Shown: one piece after another, positions 60,182 to 64,000 of the stretch
How positions within the stretch are numbered: the first letter of the stretch is position 1
Layout: each line of letters begins with the position of its first letter
From: Odontesthes bonariensis
Taxonomy: Eukaryota > Chordata > Actinopteri > Atheriniformes > Atherinopsidae
DNA: 64,000 nucleotides
Assembly: GCF_027942865.1 (NCBI RefSeq)
Contig: NC_134508.1
Span: forward strand, 36,701,466-36,765,465
Direction: 5' to 3'
The notes under the pieces: model-generated
Told to the model about the DNA's origin: nothing
Seen by the model: only the letters and a program-made list of their open reading frames with translations
The model's database searches: none
Program-made: the position numbers and the translations under genes

Positions 60182-61458
60182 GGTATGCAACCGGCATTCC
60201 GACATCCCGTCACTCAGACATGACGCCACTGCGACATCCCGCCATTCCGACACTTTGATACCACCATTCCGACACTTGTTGGGAGCTGGGGTCGGACTGG
60301 GAAAAAAAAATCGGCCCTGGCAATTTTCCCCGGGACCAGCCCCCACCCTCAGTATTAATTAGTATCTCCAATCTAATTAAATAAAAATAAAAAACGAGCA
60401 CAGACCGCTCAGTCAATGAACACATAGAAAAAATACACACACATCACACAACCCGACTATCGACTGCTAACAACCATGATCAGTAACCTACACAAACCCA
60501 GACACATAATGGCTCGGCGGCCAGCAATCGGATAAACCAATGAAGTGAATCAATCCTGTGAAAGAATGAAAACAAGTGAATGAAACCTGCACTCACCCAT
60601 TATGAAGTTAACTCTGCCAGCCCCATACTCTTCCCCCTGCTCAGCCAACTCCTTGACGTCAGGTATGGTTGGTAACGTTACTGCGGCTAGCATTAGCAAC
60701 GAGGCTGCTAGGCTTGGTAAATCGGTAAGCATTAGGCTACTGAAGAAAGCTAGTCTTTTTAGCCACGTTATATTATCATCTTTCTTCTCGGCTATAACCT
60801 TTGTTTACGGCCACTGCTTAGCTGTCAAATCACCGGAAGTTTTCACCGGAAGTACTCGCGCACACACAAAAGCTCTCTCCAGACATATCTTTCTTTCATT
60901 CCGCCCAGATGAAATTTAATGCCAATCTTCGAAAATCGGCGAAATTTAAGACATTTTATCTGCCGGTGAACCCAAGTGTCCATTGTCCTGATAAAGATCT
61001 AGCCTACCAGCTGTTGTGAGGCTTCACTTTGACAGCATTCTCAGTGGTTTAAGGTAAAATAAATTGAGGCAATTGTCACAAAAACAAATAGCATCCGTTT
61101 TACACTGCCAAATGAAATATTGGCTACACAACGAGCCCCTCGTCAGCCCTCATCATCAGTAAATTTCTGAGTGAGTGAGATCAGTCTTGCTTGACTTGCG
61201 TGTTGGAATGTCTCTCTCTCGGGCATTTGTAGCTGGTGAAGCCCTATTATTGCATGGCGAGCTGTCCACGCGTGTGGTGCTGAAATCGCGTGTCGGAATG
61301 GTGGTATGTTGAAAAGAAAAAATCATACCGCCATTCCGACAAAAGAAAAAATGAAATTCGGAATGACGGGACGTTTCATTTCTTAAAAAAATGTCACCAT
61401 TCCGACAATTGAACGTCAATGTCGGAATGTCAGTATGTCGGAATGGCAGCATGTAACC
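60182..61458. mobile_element. Non-autonomous DNA element with 9-bp TSD and CATTCCGACA repeats
   Basis: The 9-bp direct repeat GGATTATGA flanks it (60173-60181 and 61459-61467). Ends start GGTATGCAACCGGCATTCCG and, from the right inward, GGTTACATGCTGCCATTCCG, sharing CATTCCGACAT. The decamer CATTCCGACA or close variants recur many times, in both orientations, within about 170 bp of each end. A 9-bp duplication fits Mutator-like or Merlin-type transposases; I cannot decide between them. The frame 60602-60919 has no known domain. A GGTCGGACTGGGAAAA block at 60292 is a fish repeat motif, so something older may be nested inside. Confidence 0.82.
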
Positions 61459-61697
61459 GGATTATGAAGGGTCTTGGCTTTTCTCCGGGAGGCGGCCTAA
61501 CTGCTAGTGATCGGTGGCCACGGTCGAGGCGTGGAGTTTCATCCAGACCCAGTATCTCCTTCAACACTGTCGCACAGAATAGCCGCGCGTTGTTTCCTTC
61601 TTTGCCTTCCTTTATTCCCACCAACCGAATATTCTGTCGTCGGCTACGGCCTTCCAAATCCAGACATTTTTCGGATAGCCGGCACACCTCAGCCTGC

Positions 61698-62779
61698 TAC
61701 CGAACCCTTAAAATGACATGGCAGAGTAAAATAAAACCCAAGGGTTTCTCGTGCCCACCAGAAAAGTTTTGCGTCGGCACTAGAAAGTTTCTCGTGCGCA
61801 CGAGAAACTTTCACTTTATTGTAAAACAGTGTAGGTTAGGCACCAGGACGGGCAGAGAATCGTCATGTAGGTCAGCCGCGGCTATTCAGAGACAAAACAC
61901 GGGAAGCCGGACAGCCTCTCCCATTATCTGGCGAAATTGCTACATCTTCAATGTTAAATTGACGATAAAACAGTTATTCACAAAACACAAGATATGCCCA
62001 ATACTGCATTTACTTTCATAACTACAACATATTGTCCTGTAGCTTAATGAAGTGATTTGTTCTGAAATCGCCGCCGTTCACTGAGGAAATCATGTTATGA
62101 AGCCGCCACTAACACCCAGGCTTCCGAGGCAGCCCGGCGTCTCTGGGGGAAAATTAGACGTGGGCGTGTCAATATGAGGGGCTGTGTCGGGATGATTGGA
62201 GTTAGTGTTTGTCCATCAGATCTTGTGGCAGCAGAATTTTTAAGCGGGGAGAAGCACGCTGGAACTGCAGTCCCAAAGCGGATACGAAAGAGACTGGTTG
62301 TCTGTCAAAGTGCTGTCGGAGTTTCACTCATTTCCTATCGTTTCCATCCTTTACACACATACACTTTTGTAAATATTACACTGTAAATAAGAAACACATC
62401 CTTGTTGTTTAGAAGTTTTGTCAATCATATTCCTGTTGTGCATTTGTTTGTCGTGTTAGCTAGTTTTGTCACAATGGCGTTAAATGGGCTTCCCCTGTTT
62501 TAAAAGTCAGCAGCCGCCACTGATGTAGGTCTAATGTCAGACGCAGGTCAACTTTCTGCGGATATCAAACCGCGTAAGAGTAAGTATCCTGGGCCTAATT
62601 CTTTAAGTTTCACGTTCCCACCAGAAAGTTTCGGGTGCGCACGAGAAAGTTTCACGTTCCCACCAGAAAAGTTTAAGGTGCGCACGAGAAAGTTTCAGGT
62701 GCGAACGAGAAAGTTTTGCGTGCGCACGAGAAAACCTTGGGTTTTATTTTACTCTCATATGTCATTTTAAGGGCTCCGT
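61698..62779. mobile_element. Non-autonomous DNA element with iterated CGTGCGCACGAGAAAGTTT motifs
   Basis: Ends are inverted: TACCGAACCCTTAAAATGAC at the left, and ACGGAGCCCTTAAAATGAC from the right inward, both leading to AGAGTAAAATAAAACCCAAGG. Direct repeat AGCCTGC flanks it (61691-61697 and 62780-62786), a 6-7-bp duplication depending on where the tip is set. Near both ends GTGCGCACGAGAAA and CCCACCAGAAAGTTT units repeat in tandem (about 61750-61815 and 62610-62735). No transposase is seen. The 6-7-bp duplication excludes TA and TTAA types and does not fit the 8-bp hAT rule; the family is unassigned. Confidence 0.8.
62600..62740 (+). repeat. Tandem subterminal iterons of the element
   Basis: At least six units of about 20-25 bp alternate GTGCGCACGAGAAAGTTT and TTCCCACCAGAAAGTTT. 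The mirror cluster lies at 61750-61815. Clustered palindromic GTGCGCAC cores at both ends look like binding sites for a trans-acting transposase. Confidence 0.75.
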
Positions 62780-63310
62780 AGCCTGCAGCTTTTCCACTGT
62801 AGATTCCAGACTCATGACAGTAGAGCTCCACTCCGTGGTAGCTTGCTCGAGGTCGTCAACGCGCTTGGAGGTCTGAGTGTTAGCAGACTGCAATGAGCTG
62901 ACATTCATGTGCAACTCATGGCGAACTGAGGCTATCTCTTGACGAAGGGCAGTAGTTTGAGTGTCAATTTTAGTGCCCAACGATTCAATTGCTGCCATTA
63001 TTTTCTCAACGAAATCCGGGGAAGGTTGTGCCTCAGCGCTAGCTTTTTTGCTAGTTGTAGCAGGTTTCTGTCGGCTAGCCATTTTAAAACCAAAGTTGAG
63101 GAAAAGAGGAAAATAGTCCTTGCTGCAATTTTAGTCCTTCAAAAGTTCCTCAAAGCACTCAGACACTCGATTTCACTATCAATGACCACTTTGCACATTG
63201 ATTAATACAATTAAATAAGATATACCCGCTGAGCTCGAGAACCACGGAGCCTCACATGTCGAGTGCGAACCCCGAGTCCCACGAACCCCGAGTCCTGAGG
63301 CTCATCTCTT

Positions 63311-64000
63311 CTTGGATTTATGAGATTTACTTCTGTGCTCTTCCAGCCTACTCCAAACTATTTTTTCACAAAGGAGCACTTTTAAAGTTTTACAAATAAC
63401 TTTTATCTTTACAAGGATCTTCAGTTTTATTTCACGGGGGAAAGGCCCACAATTCTAAGAGTTCTTCTTGAATCTTATCACAGGGAACAAGTCAAATCTT
63501 TGTTATGTATACAGCCCCAAGAGTTTTACAAGAGCCTCAAAACAGTGGCATTGATATCTAAACTCATTGAATGCAGATACATTAAATCAATCCAGATGAC
63601 TGATAATCAGGAAACTAAACACGTGTCATGACAATGTCCTCTGTGCCCTTTTCTTATTTGAGCCTTTTATAGTTTTTAAATTAGACTCTCACTGACCGAT
63701 CTAAAGCTGTAGTGTAAGTGGATAAATCCTCCCAGTGAAACATGTTACATCACAGCGTGGCCAAACGAGAGATAATCAACCACACACTGAAATGCCAAAA
63801 CACTTGAAAATTAATAAAGCACATTTTATTTTTCTTTGGCTTAATAATAGAGTCACTTGTTGAAATGTCAAGCGAAAACAGACAAAAGGTTTTCGGGATC
63901 AGTCAGATGAGAAGAGGCTACACCTGTGAGAAAATGATTTCAACACTAGTGTAATGTTGAATGCTCCTAAAAGTCTAGTATTTTTCCACGTTGTTGTGTA
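63311..64000. other. Intergenic right edge, no gene seen
   Basis: AT-rich sequence flanking the LINE; nothing recognisable. Confidence 0.5.

Larger units (their letters stand above)
59844..63082 (-). pseudogene. LINE ORF1, split by two DNA elements
   Basis: Three coding pieces: 62787-63082 (start MASRQKPATTSKK and coiled coil), 61468-61697 (QAEVCRLSEKC, then LEGRSRRQNIRLVGI, the start of the RRM-like domain, to RPFIIR) and 59844-60181 (VHHGDVKDHIL, LFYEEKRVYIFPDFPPEV, the C-terminal domain, stop). Counting one copy of each target duplication, 296+230+338 nt equal 864 nt, exactly 288 codons including the stop, with no internal stop. Domain order is that of L1 ORF1p. The protein cannot be made with the insertions in place. 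Confidence 0.87.
53322..63294 (-). mobile_element. Full-length L1/Tx1-type LINE with three nested DNA-transposon insertions
   Basis: Order on the - strand: 5' leader (63083-63294), ORF1 (63082 to 59844), spacer (59102-59843), ORF2 (59101 to 53571), 3' UTR ending AATAAAGATACATTGACA (53322-53570). The 16-bp target duplication bounds it. Inserted elements are 61698-62779 and 60182-61458 in ORF1 and 56056-57741 in ORF2. Subtracting them and one copy of each duplication leaves about 5.9 kb, a normal full length. No long poly(A) tail; the 3' end is a short ATAAAGATACATTGACA tract. The family differs from the plus-strand LINE at 20-25 kb. Confidence 0.88.

Noticed and set aside
60602-60919. 105-codon frame inside the 9-bp-TSD element
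   Set aside because: No transposase motif or known domain; length is within chance for this composition.
1-64000. Bacterial-type systems (defence islands, operons, phage genes)
   Set aside because: Introns, a vertebrate tRNA, vertebrate hormone genes and fish transposons show a eukaryotic nuclear locus; no such genes are present.

Overview
The window is a gene-poor stretch of nuclear DNA from a ray-finned fish, most likely a percomorph teleost. The evidence is an alkaline phosphatase gene with vertebrate intron/exon structure, guanylin-family hormone genes, a eukaryotic tRNA-Pro(AGG), and a typical fish transposon load: L1/Tx1-type LINEs, PIF/Harbinger, hAT, TTAA and TA MITEs, and a solo LTR. 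There are no bacterial genes, operons or CRISPR arrays.

Host genes. The last three coding exons of a tissue-nonspecific-type alkaline phosphatase (alpl, +) lie at 1447-2376. A possible last exon of an unidentified + strand gene lies at 10490-10570. A tRNA-Pro (AGG, -) is at 31611-31682. Two guanylin-family genes are on the - strand. One (35271-35853) has a signal-peptide exon and a propeptide exon but no recognisable hormone exon. The other (46282-46926) is complete: three exons encoding a 108-residue prohormone that ends in the cysteine-rich peptide, with a TATA-like box and a strong HNF1-type site upstream.

Mobile DNA. 9.1-9.8 kb holds a solo LTR with a 5-bp target duplication. 12.3-15.2 kb is a Harbinger element that contains its own Myb-like gene, a short retroelement and a TA-flanked MITE. 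19.0-26.5 kb is another Harbinger element, internally deleted, that received an 876-bp near-perfect palindrome at TTAA and a full-length 5.2-kb LINE. 37.9-43.9 kb is a 5'-truncated LINE broken up by Harbinger remnants and by a second, shortened copy of the palindrome. 53.3-63.3 kb is a LINE whose two ORFs are split by three different DNA elements (hAT-like with 8-bp TSD, a 9-bp-TSD element, and a 6-7-bp-TSD element). Each is a clean insertion. Counting one copy of each duplication, both LINE ORFs remain open.

The rest is AT-rich intron or intergenic sequence in which I see no genes. The main result is the layered insertion history, readable from target-site duplications. Next in interest are the palindromic TTAA element, the two DNA elements with end-clustered repeats, and the guanylin pair in which one copy seems to have lost its hormone exon. 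All coordinates were read by eye; no homology search was run.
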